From NCBI GenBank assembly GCA_049324115.1, contig JBMOMN010000009.1:62001-126000 (forward strand): a DNA stretch of 64,000 bases, given 5' to 3'. The notes under the pieces were generated by a model. The model did no database searches. It was not told where the DNA came from and saw only the letters and a list, made by a program, of their open reading frames with translations. Each line of letters starts with the position of its first letter. Position 1 is the first letter of the stretch. Below are positions 8,276 to 15,677 of the stretch, piece after piece. The position numbers and the translations under genes were made by a program. Source of the DNA: UBA5796 sp040752455 (GTDB taxonomy: Bacteria > Chloroflexota > Anaerolineae > Anaerolineales > Villigracilaceae).

Positions 8276-9022
8276 ATGCAAAAAGTCACGAACCTGATTG
8301 ATGTCGAAGCGCCCTGCGGGGAGGTTTTCGCTACGGTGGCCAACCTCGAAAAACGGATGCAGCTCAGCCCGTTGTGGGGGCTGAGCCGCCTGCTGGAGGT
8401 CTCGCCAAACTTCCCGGAGCCGGGGAGCAGCTACCGGGTCCGGATTTTGAGCGGCGCGCCGTTCGGCCTGTCGCATGGGACGTTGAACGCATCCCAGAGC
8501 GCCCTGGCGGGATTGGCCCAGGTGCTGGCGCTAAAACTGGGGCAGAGCCAGCCCGCGGCGTCCGGCATCTCCCCGCAACCCGCGACCGGGGACCGGCAGG
8601 GGCCGGAGGCGGAAATCCCGACCGAGCAGGAATATTTCATCGAAGAGTACCAGCCCCCCTTCAAATTCAGTTACCACCTGGACAACGATTGCAAGACCAT
8701 CGTGACCTGGCGCTTCCAGAGCATCCCCCTGGGCACGCGCGTCCACTACGAAGAGGTGTTCTGCGACGAAAACCTGGGGGGCGAGAACTTCCTCCCCACC
8801 GTGCGCCAGGTGATCGGGGAGTGGCTGACCAACATCAAGCGTTACAGCGAGTTGCGCGGCCGGGGACGCCGGCTCATCAAGTGGTTCCTGGATCGCTACT
8901 ACCTGAAACTGCGCCCCGACCAGCGCCGCGTTGTGCTCGTGCTGCTGTCCATGCAGGCCATCGGGTTGGCGACCTTTGTGGTCGCGGTCATCGGCTGGGG
9001 GATTGCCAGCCTGTTCTTCTAG
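8276..9022 (+). CDS. SRPBCC (START/Bet v1-like) protein with C-terminal membrane helix
   Basis: 248 residues. The first strand and helix (LIDVEAPCGEVFATVANLEK) and the later beta strands resemble the SRPBCC ligand-binding fold used by polyketide cyclases and lipid-binding proteins. The last 25 residues (VVLVLLSMQAIGLATFVVAV) form a membrane anchor. A Pro/Gln-rich insert near residues 95-120 is low in complexity. It follows the XRE-cupin gene by 53 nt on the same strand. The stop codon overlaps that of the convergent FGE-fold gene in CTAG. The ligand is unknown. Confidence 0.65.
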   Translation: MQKVTNLIDVEAPCGEVFATVANLEKRMQLSPLWGLSRLLEVSPNFPEPGSSYRVRILSGAPFGLSHGTLNASQSALAGLAQVLALKLGQSQPAASGISPQPATGDRQGPEAEIPTEQEYFIEEYQPPFKFSYHLDNDCKTIVTWRFQSIPLGTRVHYEEVFCDENLGGENFLPTVRQVIGEWLTNIKRYSELRGRGRRLIKWFLDRYYLKLRPDQRRVVLVLLSMQAIGLATFVVAVIGWGIASLFF

Positions 9023-9825
9023 CCATCTTTTCGCGGTTCGTAGCAGCAGCGGAAGCCGGTATCGTCGCTGCGGTGCATCGGGGCGGCCCAACTGCGGTAG
9101 GCGCAGCGGGCCTGGAACTTCGACTCGCGCCACGACCCGCCGCGCAGCACCGATTTACCCAGCGAGGCCTCGTCCGATTCGGGCAGGGAGGTGCAGCCGG
9201 TTTCCAGCAGTTTGGGCAGCAGGTCCTCCGCCTGCAAATCATACACGTGGGCTTCGCGGCCGTCTGCCGGGTCATACGGGTAGGGGCCAAACAGGGACGA
9301 GCACCATTCCTGCACGTTGCCGCCCATGTCGGCGATCCCGTAGGGGCTGTCGCCTTGAGGGGAAAAACGGTCCACGGGGGTCGTCCCGCCAAGATCCTCT
9401 TCGCGGGTATTGCACAGGCCTTTATCCCATTCTTTGCCCCAGGCGAACAGCCGGGGCTGCGGGCCGCGGGCGGCTTTTTCCCATTCCGGCTCGGTCGGCA
9501 AGCGGATGGGCAGGCCCGTCACCCGGCCCGCCCAGGCGCAAAAAGCCAGGGCATCGTAATACGAGACGCCAACCACCGGGTGGTCGGCCTTGTCGGCCGG
9601 GTAAACGCCGCCCGGCCAGAAGAGCGGGGGGCGGCAGCCGGTGGCCTGGACGAAGCGCTGGTATTGGGCGTTGGTTACCGGATATTTCATAATGAAATAA
9701 TCGCTCACTTGCAGCACGGAGGCGGGCAACTCGTCGTTGTGAGCTTCCCGGTCATCCGACCGCCGGCTGCCCATGATGAACTCGGAAGCCGGGATTTGCA
9801 CAAAGTTCAATTGGATGTCTGTCAT
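9019..9825 (-). CDS. FGE-fold (sulfatase-modifying-factor) protein
   Basis: 268 residues covering one complete formylglycine-generating-enzyme domain: FVQIPASEFIMGS at the start, RLPTEPEWEKAARG in the middle, DMGGNVQEW, and SVLRGGSW...GFRCC at the end. Proteins of this fold are often binding or scaffold modules rather than true sulfatase activators; no sulfatase is present here. ATG at 9825 is preceded by AAGGAGA. It is the last gene after a NarX/NarL-type pair and may be part of that output. Its 3' end does not match the template repeat at 60311, so it is not a variable target of that element. Confidence 0.85.
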   Translation of the reverse strand: MTDIQLNFVQIPASEFIMGSRRSDDREAHNDELPASVLQVSDYFIMKYPVTNAQYQRFVQATGCRPPLFWPGGVYPADKADHPVVGVSYYDALAFCAWAGRVTGLPIRLPTEPEWEKAARGPQPRLFAWGKEWDKGLCNTREEDLGGTTPVDRFSPQGDSPYGIADMGGNVQEWCSSLFGPYPYDPADGREAHVYDLQAEDLLPKLLETGCTSLPESDEASLGKSVLRGGSWRESKFQARCAYRSWAAPMHRSDDTGFRCCYEPRKDG

Positions 9826-9857
9826 AGTGTTCTCCTTGAAAGGTATTGTGATTTCGA

Positions 9858-10511
9858 TCAACCGGAACCGGGCAGCGGAACCAGGGGGTTGTCGGTCGCG
9901 AAACGGATCAACTCGACCATGTTCTGAACCTCCAGCTTCGACATGAGGTTCGTGCGATGCACCGAGACCGTCTTGGGGCTGATCCCCAGCAGCAGGGCCA
10001 CTTCCTTGTTGCTCTTCCCCTCCACCAGCAGCTTGAGCACCTGGCGTTCGCGCTCGGTCAGGTGATGTTCCTCATCCCGGCTTTCAGGGCTGTCCTGGGA
10101 ATACTCCTGCAACACTTCCCGGGCAATGTTGCCGCCGATAAAGGCTCCCTGCTCGTAGACTTGCCGCAGGGCGTTGAGCAATTCGCGCCTGCCGGAACGT
10201 TTCAACACATACCCCGAAGCGCCTGCCGCCAGGGCCGGGGCGATGTATTCGCGGTTGTCGTGCTGGGTCAGGATCAACACCTTGACCTGGGGATGGCGTT
10301 CCTTGATCATCCGGGTCGCTTCCAGGCCGCTGACCTTCGGCATGGAGATGTCCATCAGCACCACGTCGGGCAGCAGTTTGGCGGTGTATTCGAGCGCCTC
10401 CGACCCGTCGCCTGCCTCGCCGACCACGATGATATCCTCCTGGCTTTCGAGCAGCGAGCGGATCCCGTCCCGCAGGATGGCGTGGTCGTCCACGACCAGG
10501 ACTCTAATCAT
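9858..10511 (-). CDS. NarL/FixJ-family response regulator
   Basis: 217 residues: a receiver domain with the acidic pocket D8-D9, phospho-acceptor Asp54 (VVLMDISMP) and conserved Lys in YVLKRS, then a LuxR-type helix-turn-helix (LTERERQVLKLLVEGKSNKE). It should bind DNA as a dimer when phosphorylated. The ATG at 10511 overlaps the end of the partner histidine kinase by 8 nt, so kinase and regulator are made together. Confidence 0.93.
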   Translation of the reverse strand: MIRVLVVDDHAILRDGIRSLLESQEDIIVVGEAGDGSEALEYTAKLLPDVVLMDISMPKVSGLEATRMIKERHPQVKVLILTQHDNREYIAPALAAGASGYVLKRSGRRELLNALRQVYEQGAFIGGNIAREVLQEYSQDSPESRDEEHHLTERERQVLKLLVEGKSNKEVALLLGISPKTVSVHRTNLMSKLEVQNMVELIRFATDNPLVPLPGSG

Positions 10512-12972
10512 AGATGATGCTCCTTTCCCGGATCGGGACCCGGATGCGGACCTGGGTCCCGCTGCCGGGGGCGGAAACGATCTCCAGTTCCCCGCCCAGC
10601 AATTCGATCCGTTCCTGCATCCCCAGCAGCCCCAGCCCGCGCGTATTTTCGGACAATTGAAAGTCTTCGCTGTCAATGTCCCTGATCGTCCCCAGGCTTA
10701 TTTCTGCCAGGTCGAAGCCGATCCCGTCATCGGTGATGTTGACGGTGGCAGTCCCATCGTTCAAAGACAGGCTGATCTCCACGTTCCGGGCGGCGGCGTG
10801 GCGGGCGATGTTGTTGATCGCCTCCTGGATCACCCGGTAGAGCGCCGTTTCGATTTCGGGTGAGAGGCGCTGCTCGTCGGCCTCGCCCGGTGACAGGTCC
10901 GGGTCGGGTTCCGAACTGACGCTGACCCGCACGCCCCTGGATTCCAGCCGGGTTTCAGCCAGCCAGCGCACTGCCGGGACCAGCCCCAGCTGGTCCAGCA
11001 TCGAAGGGCGCAGGTCGAACATGAGTTTGTGGATGTTGTTCAACGTGTGCTGGGTCAGGTCGCAGATGGTTTGCAGCCGCTTCTTGATGCCGGGGAGCTG
11101 CTCCAGCTCCAGCCCGTCTTCGGCGTCGTAGAGCAGGGCCGTCAGGGATTGGCTGACCTCGTCGTGCAGTTCGCGGGCGATGCGTTTGCGCTCATCTTCC
11201 TGGGCCGCCAGGGCCTTCTTGAACAGCTCGCCGCGCACCCGTTCCCTGCGCTGCACGTCGGCGTACAGGCGGGCGTTTTCGACCGCGATGGCGATCTGGT
11301 TCCCGATAGCAATGAGCAGCCTTTGTTCGTCGTCGTTGAAGTGGGCAGGCTTGCGCGTGCCGATGCACATGCTGCCTAAAGCCCAGCCTTTGGTCATCAA
11401 CGGCACGTGAACCAGGGAGGTGATGTGCTCCCGTTGCAGCGAGCGCGCGCCCCGCCCGCGATACGACGAGATGTCTGGCACGACGATCGTCCGGCCGAGT
11501 TCCAGCACCCCGCCGCAGGAGCTGTCAAGCAGGCCGACCTGGTACGCCAGGCAGGCCGCTTCCTCGGAAAGCCCGCGATAAGCTTTCAGTTCCAGTTGGC
11601 CGCGGGCCATGTTTTGCAGGAAGATCGCCACAACGTCTATCCCCGTCAGTTGCAGCACTTCGTCCAGGGCGCGGTTGAGGATCTCCTCCAGGTCGAGGGA
11701 CTGGTTGACCGTCAAAGCGACCGCATTCAAAATGGACAATTGCTGGGTGCGGGCCTGGACCCGGGCATCCAGTTCCCGGTTCCAGGATTGGATCTCCTCC
11801 ATGGAGAGCTGCAAGCGGGTACACATGGTGATGAAACTGTTGGCGAGCGCCCCGATCTCATCCCGGCGGCGGACGGCCGTCTTTGCCAGGGTCGTGGACA
11901 AGGTGCATTCGACCAGCTTCAAGGTGGACGAATCGAACTGGACCTCGCCGATCTTTTGGGTGGCATCCGTCAGGGTTTGCACGGGGGCGATCACGCTGCG
12001 GGTGGTCAGCACGACCAGGACCAAGGCTCCCAACATGGCCAGCAGGCCCAGGATCGCGGTCTGGAACCCGATCCTCCAGACGGGGGCGAACAATTCCTGC
12101 GAATCGTGCCAGATCAGCACGCCCCAATGGGCCTCGGTCAGCGAAGCGAAAGCAATGATGGTGCCCGTCTCCAGGCCGTTCGTGGCGCAGCCGAGGCAGG
12201 CTTCGAAGGTGGGCTGGTCTTGCGAAAAAAACTGGCCGGTGATCTTTTCCACCGTCTCGGGTGTAAGCTCCCGGTCCGGGTGGGTGCTGACCAGGACCTG
12301 TCCCCGCTCGTCCAGGATCTGCAAGGTTCCGCCATGCTCCAGTTCCAGCGAACCGGCAGAGACGAAGATCTCCGGGTTCGAAAGGTCCAGCACGGCAACC
12401 AGGGTCCCGCCGGGATCATGATTTTGGCCTCCGAAGACGGGCACAGCGATAACCGCATAGGGTCGCGGCACGCCGTCAATCGAAATGGTGCGCGAAGCGC
12501 CGCCGCCCGCTTTTTGGATCGGCAGGATATCCTCCCAATCAAAATCCGGCGCGGCGGCCGTCGCGGTGACCAAATGATCGCTGGAGTCGAATAAATAGAT
12601 GCCGCGTACCGGGTGAAAATCCTGCGAAAAAATTTCCTCCCATTTTTGCAGCTCAGCCTGGGGGTTGTCCATGTCAATCCGGGACGACAGGATGGTGAGC
12701 ATCCCGGCCACATGGCTGATGTTCGAATCCAGGCTCTCGGCCAGGATGCGCGCCCGCAGCACGTGTTCGTTGAGCAACTGCTGGGTCGTCTGGCGGGCAT
12801 TGGTGATGGCGATAAAGGCGAAAATGGCGATCAACCCCAACAGGCCGATCGTGACCAGGGCAGACATCTTGGCGCGCAAGCCGATGTCGAACCATTTTTG
12901 CAACAGGATGCGGTCGGTCCATTTTTGGATCCTCCCGCGCCAGGCATTTTGCAGGGTTTCAAGGATCTTCAT
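10504..12972 (-). CDS. NarX-type sensor histidine kinase with Cache-like sensor, HAMP and GAF
   Basis: 822 residues. Membrane helix at ~36-58, an extracytoplasmic Cache-like sensor at ~60-295 that contains a C-x-x-C (CLGC), a second membrane helix at ~297-322, HAMP-like linker, coiled coil, GAF domain (~430-590), HisKA_3 dimerisation domain with phospho-acceptor His603 (ARELHDEVSQSL) and an HATPase_c domain ending near 815. HisKA_3 kinases pair with NarL-type regulators, which fits the next gene. The CxxC could bind metal or heme, or sense redox state, but this is inferred only from the motif. It overlaps the epimerase gene by 14 nt. Confidence 0.92.
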   Translation of the reverse strand: MKILETLQNAWRGRIQKWTDRILLQKWFDIGLRAKMSALVTIGLLGLIAIFAFIAITNARQTTQQLLNEHVLRARILAESLDSNISHVAGMLTILSSRIDMDNPQAELQKWEEIFSQDFHPVRGIYLFDSSDHLVTATAAAPDFDWEDILPIQKAGGGASRTISIDGVPRPYAVIAVPVFGGQNHDPGGTLVAVLDLSNPEIFVSAGSLELEHGGTLQILDERGQVLVSTHPDRELTPETVEKITGQFFSQDQPTFEACLGCATNGLETGTIIAFASLTEAHWGVLIWHDSQELFAPVWRIGFQTAILGLLAMLGALVLVVLTTRSVIAPVQTLTDATQKIGEVQFDSSTLKLVECTLSTTLAKTAVRRRDEIGALANSFITMCTRLQLSMEEIQSWNRELDARVQARTQQLSILNAVALTVNQSLDLEEILNRALDEVLQLTGIDVVAIFLQNMARGQLELKAYRGLSEEAACLAYQVGLLDSSCGGVLELGRTIVVPDISSYRGRGARSLQREHITSLVHVPLMTKGWALGSMCIGTRKPAHFNDDEQRLLIAIGNQIAIAVENARLYADVQRRERVRGELFKKALAAQEDERKRIARELHDEVSQSLTALLYDAEDGLELEQLPGIKKRLQTICDLTQHTLNNIHKLMFDLRPSMLDQLGLVPAVRWLAETRLESRGVRVSVSSEPDPDLSPGEADEQRLSPEIETALYRVIQEAINNIARHAAARNVEISLSLNDGTATVNITDDGIGFDLAEISLGTIRDIDSEDFQLSENTRGLGLLGMQERIELLGGELEIVSAPGSGTQVRIRVPIRERSIIYD

Positions 12973-14071
12973 GTCCGCTCACTTTCACCCCGGTGGTGGC
13001 CCTCGTCGCCGGGGGCGGCCAGGCGCAATAACGGGTGCGCTTGCAATATTTACAGGTGCCGTCGGCTTCGAGTTCCTGTTTTATCCCCTCGAACTCCCCC
13101 ATGGCCTCGTACCATTCGTAAGTCCGGCCGATCGTCACCCTCAGCGGCGTCTGCGGCATGTCGAAGGTGGAGCGGGCCTTGGTCGTTTCGTTGTAGAAGA
13201 ATTGGGCTTCGAGCCGCAGCCGCGTCCCGGTCAAGGGGACCGGGCCGCTGGTCTGGGGCTGGAGCATATCCGTCAGCCCGGCGATCAGCGACACCTGCCA
13301 GCGCGGCATGGCCTTCAGCTTCATCCCGCAGCCGACCACGTTCGCAATCGTCTGGTAAATTTGCAAGTGCGACATATTCTCCCCGCCCAAAATGTACCGT
13401 TCCCCCACCCGCCCCTTGACGGCGGCCTCGATCGTCCCCTGGGCCGCGTCGCAGATCGGCACGATGTTGATCCCGCCGGGCGGGATCAGCGGCGGCACGC
13501 AATGTTTGACCACCTCCACCACCATGCCGCTCGACACCTTGCGGACGTCGCGCGGCCCGATCACCGTGGTCGGGTTGACGATCACCACCGGCAGCCCTTT
13601 CCTGACATATTCAAAAGCAATCTCCTCGGCCAGGTGCTTGCTGTGCCCATAAACGAAACGCTCCGGCTTGACATTGAACGTATAGGACTCATCCACGAGT
13701 TCGTTGGGATGGATGCCCAGAGCCGCGCTCGAGCTGACGTGGACCACCCGATCCACCCCGGACCTCAGGCCTGCTTCCATTATATTCCGCGTCCCCTCCA
13801 CGTTGACCCGGTACATCCGCTCCACGCCCTGCCGCCAATAATCCACCACCCCCGCGGCGTGGAAGACCACATCCATCCCTTCCATTGCGAGCGGCAAGGT
13901 CTCCGGCTCCAGCACGTCGCCGCGCACGAATTCGAACGGCCCGCCCTCCAGCAGTTCCCGCGAGGCCCCGGGCCGTTCCAGGATGCGCACCTCCCAGTGG
14001 CGTTCGACCAGCCGCAAGGCGATGTTCGAGCCGATGAAACCCGTCCCGCCGGTGACCAGTGCGCGCGTCAT
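12959..14071 (-). CDS. NAD(P)-dependent epimerase/dehydratase (extended SDR)
   Basis: 370 residues. The N-terminal Rossmann motif is GGTGFIGSNIALRL; the active-site region has Ser-Ser-x-Ala and Y-x-x-x-K (VYGHSKHLAEE), as in extended SDRs such as dihydroflavonol reductase and HpnA-like enzymes. A short Cys-rich tail (CKYCKRTRYC) follows the catalytic domain; that is not normal for the family and could bind zinc or another metal. The gene lies between siroheme synthesis and the two-component genes with a 15-nt gap from cobA. Substrate unknown. Confidence 0.85.
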   Translation of the reverse strand: MTRALVTGGTGFIGSNIALRLVERHWEVRILERPGASRELLEGGPFEFVRGDVLEPETLPLAMEGMDVVFHAAGVVDYWRQGVERMYRVNVEGTRNIMEAGLRSGVDRVVHVSSSAALGIHPNELVDESYTFNVKPERFVYGHSKHLAEEIAFEYVRKGLPVVIVNPTTVIGPRDVRKVSSGMVVEVVKHCVPPLIPPGGINIVPICDAAQGTIEAAVKGRVGERYILGGENMSHLQIYQTIANVVGCGMKLKAMPRWQVSLIAGLTDMLQPQTSGPVPLTGTRLRLEAQFFYNETTKARSTFDMPQTPLRVTIGRTYEWYEAMGEFEGIKQELEADGTCKYCKRTRYCAWPPPATRATTGVKVSGHEDP

Positions 14072-14086
14072 GCCCGAATCACCTCG

Positions 14087-14884
14087 TCACCCCGCCAGCA
14101 CAGGTTCCCGGTCCGGCCTGAACCATTCCAGCGCGGCGCTCAACCCGACCACTTCCCCGACGACGATGATCGCGGGAGGCCTGACATCCACAGCTTTTTC
14201 GACGATATCCACCAGGGTGCCCACCACGGTCCTTTGCCCCGGCAGCGTCCCCTGCTCGACCAATGCCACGGGGGTTCCGGGGGACCGGCCGGCTTCGATC
14301 AGTGAGGCAGCGATACAATCCAGGTTTTGCACGCCCATCAGGAAGACCAGCGTATCCACGCCCTGGGCCAGCGCCTGCCAGTTCAGGCTCAGCGGCTCGG
14401 AGCCGGCGCAATGGCCGGTGATGAAGGCCACGCTGCTCGCCAGTCCCCGCTGCGTGACCGGGATACCGGCGTAAGCCGGGACGGCGATGGCGCTGGTCAC
14501 GCCGGGCACGATCTCGAACGGGATGCCCGCTTCGGCCAGGGCCTGGGCTTCCTCCCCGCCGCGCCCGAACACGAACGGGTCGCCGCCCTTGAGCCGCACC
14601 ACGCTCCGACCCTTCCGGGCTTCGTCCACAAGGATGGCGTTGATCCGCGACTGGGGCACCGGGTGATGGCTGGGCTGCTTGCCGACATTTATCAATTCCG
14701 CCTGCGGCGCCCAGGCCAGCAATTGGGAGTTGGCCAGCCGGTCGTGGACGACCACATCGGCCTTTTGCAGGCATTCCAGGCCGCGCAGGGTCAAAAGGCC
14801 GGGGTCGCCAGGCCCTGCCCCGACCAGGTAGACGATCCCACCTGGATCAGGTTCAACTTCGCGGGTGTAATTGTTTTCTCGCAT
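14087..14884 (-). CDS. cobA: Uroporphyrinogen-III C-methyltransferase (SUMT)
   Basis: 265 residues with the diagnostic motifs of the family: VGAGPGDPGLLTLRG near the N-terminus, VVRLKGGDPFVFGRGGEE in the middle and VPGVTSAIAVPAYAGIP for S-adenosylmethionine binding. It methylates uroporphyrinogen III twice to give precorrin-2, the branch to siroheme, heme d1 and cobalamin. It overlaps the precorrin-2 dehydrogenase gene by 32 nt, so together they form a split CysG. Siroheme is the cofactor of sulfite and nitrite reductases, which fits the redox theme of the region. Confidence 0.95.
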   Translation of the reverse strand: MRENNYTREVEPDPGGIVYLVGAGPGDPGLLTLRGLECLQKADVVVHDRLANSQLLAWAPQAELINVGKQPSHHPVPQSRINAILVDEARKGRSVVRLKGGDPFVFGRGGEEAQALAEAGIPFEIVPGVTSAIAVPAYAGIPVTQRGLASSVAFITGHCAGSEPLSLNWQALAQGVDTLVFLMGVQNLDCIAASLIEAGRSPGTPVALVEQGTLPGQRTVVGTLVDIVEKAVDVRPPAIIVVGEVVGLSAALEWFRPDREPVLAG

Positions 14885-15491
14885 AAGTTAACGCCGCATC
14901 TTTCCCGTGGAGCTGTACGACTCGCAAAATATCCGAATCGACCACGCGCAACGCCGCCTCCAGGCGGGGCTTGCCGGGAGGAAATCCGGCAATGAGTTCC
15001 GGGCGCAATTCGGCCATGATCTCGGCCAGCGCGCCGTATTCCGGCCCGATCATGCCCTCCAGTCGCTCGCGCAGACGACGGGCCAGCGCCGGGCTGCTCC
15101 CCCCGGTCGAAACCGCAATCTGTATTTCGCCCCGTTTCAGGATGGCCGGCATGATAAAACTGCTGTGCGCCGGATCATCCACCACGTTGACCAGGCAGCC
15201 GCCCTGTTGAGCCTCGGCCCAAACGGCGCGGTTCACCAGCGGGTCATCGGTGGCGGCGATCGCCAGGAACGCGCCTTCCAGGTCGCCTTCCCGAAATTCT
15301 CGCCCAATATGGCGGGCCTTCCCCGCCTCGACCAGCGCTTGCAGTTCCGGGACAAGCGCAGGGCTGATGACCGTCACCTGGGCCTCGGCAGCCAGCAATC
15401 CTTCCACCTTCCGGGCAGCCACCGTCCCCCCGCCAACGACAACGGCCTGCCGTGAACTCAGCCCGACCAGACAGATTGTGTAAGTTTTCAC
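14853..15491 (-). CDS. Precorrin-2 dehydrogenase / sirohydrochlorin ferrochelatase
   Basis: About 212 residues, equivalent to the N-terminal half of CysG (Met8/SirC). It has the NAD-binding VVVGGGTVAARKV motif, a conserved LVNVVDDPAHSSFIMPA segment with the catalytic Asp, and a GGSSPALARRLRERLE helix. It oxidises precorrin-2 to sirohydrochlorin and may insert iron. I start at GTG 15491 because the predicted promoter puts the transcript start there; a TTG at 15509 is the other choice but falls within the promoter spacer. The gene would then be leaderless. Confidence 0.88.
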   Translation of the reverse strand: MKTYTICLVGLSSRQAVVVGGGTVAARKVEGLLAAEAQVTVISPALVPELQALVEAGKARHIGREFREGDLEGAFLAIAATDDPLVNRAVWAEAQQGGCLVNVVDDPAHSSFIMPAILKRGEIQIAVSTGGSSPALARRLRERLEGMIGPEYGALAEIMAELRPELIAGFPPGKPRLEAALRVVDSDILRVVQLHGKDAALTYARKQLHPRS

Positions 15492-15497
15492 TAATAA

Positions 15498-15526
15498 ATT
15501 AAAACACAATGAATCCTGTTAGTCAA
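15498..15526 (-). promoter_or_regulatory. Promoter of the siroheme/two-component operon
   Basis: Minus strand: TTGACT (15526-15521), 17 nt, TTTAAT (15503-15498), each 5/6 to consensus. The start point, about 7 nt downstream, coincides with the GTG at 15491, which implies a leaderless mRNA. There is no Shine-Dalgarno sequence upstream of that codon. Confidence 0.62.
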
Positions 15527-15611
15527 ATGATGGAAATCACAAATTTTTATTACAAAGCGATAGGTTGTAAAATTATGGCGAATGTAAATACAAGGATGTG
15601 ACGAAAGCCAG

Positions 15612-15641
15612 TTGACTTTTTGGACTGTTATTGCCTAAAAT
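15612..15641 (+). promoter_or_regulatory. Promoter of the MASE3 kinase operon
   Basis: TTGACT (15612-15617), 18 nt, TAAAAT (15636-15641), 36 nt before the ATG at 15678. Each box is 5/6 to consensus. Confidence 0.6.
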
Positions 15642-15677
15642 ACACTCAACCAATAAACGGGACTCCAGGGTAAGCTT

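Noticed and set aside
9019..9825. FGE-fold gene as a second target of the retroelement
   Set aside because: Its 3' end shares the fold but not the constant bases of the template repeat, so it is not a variable copy of it.
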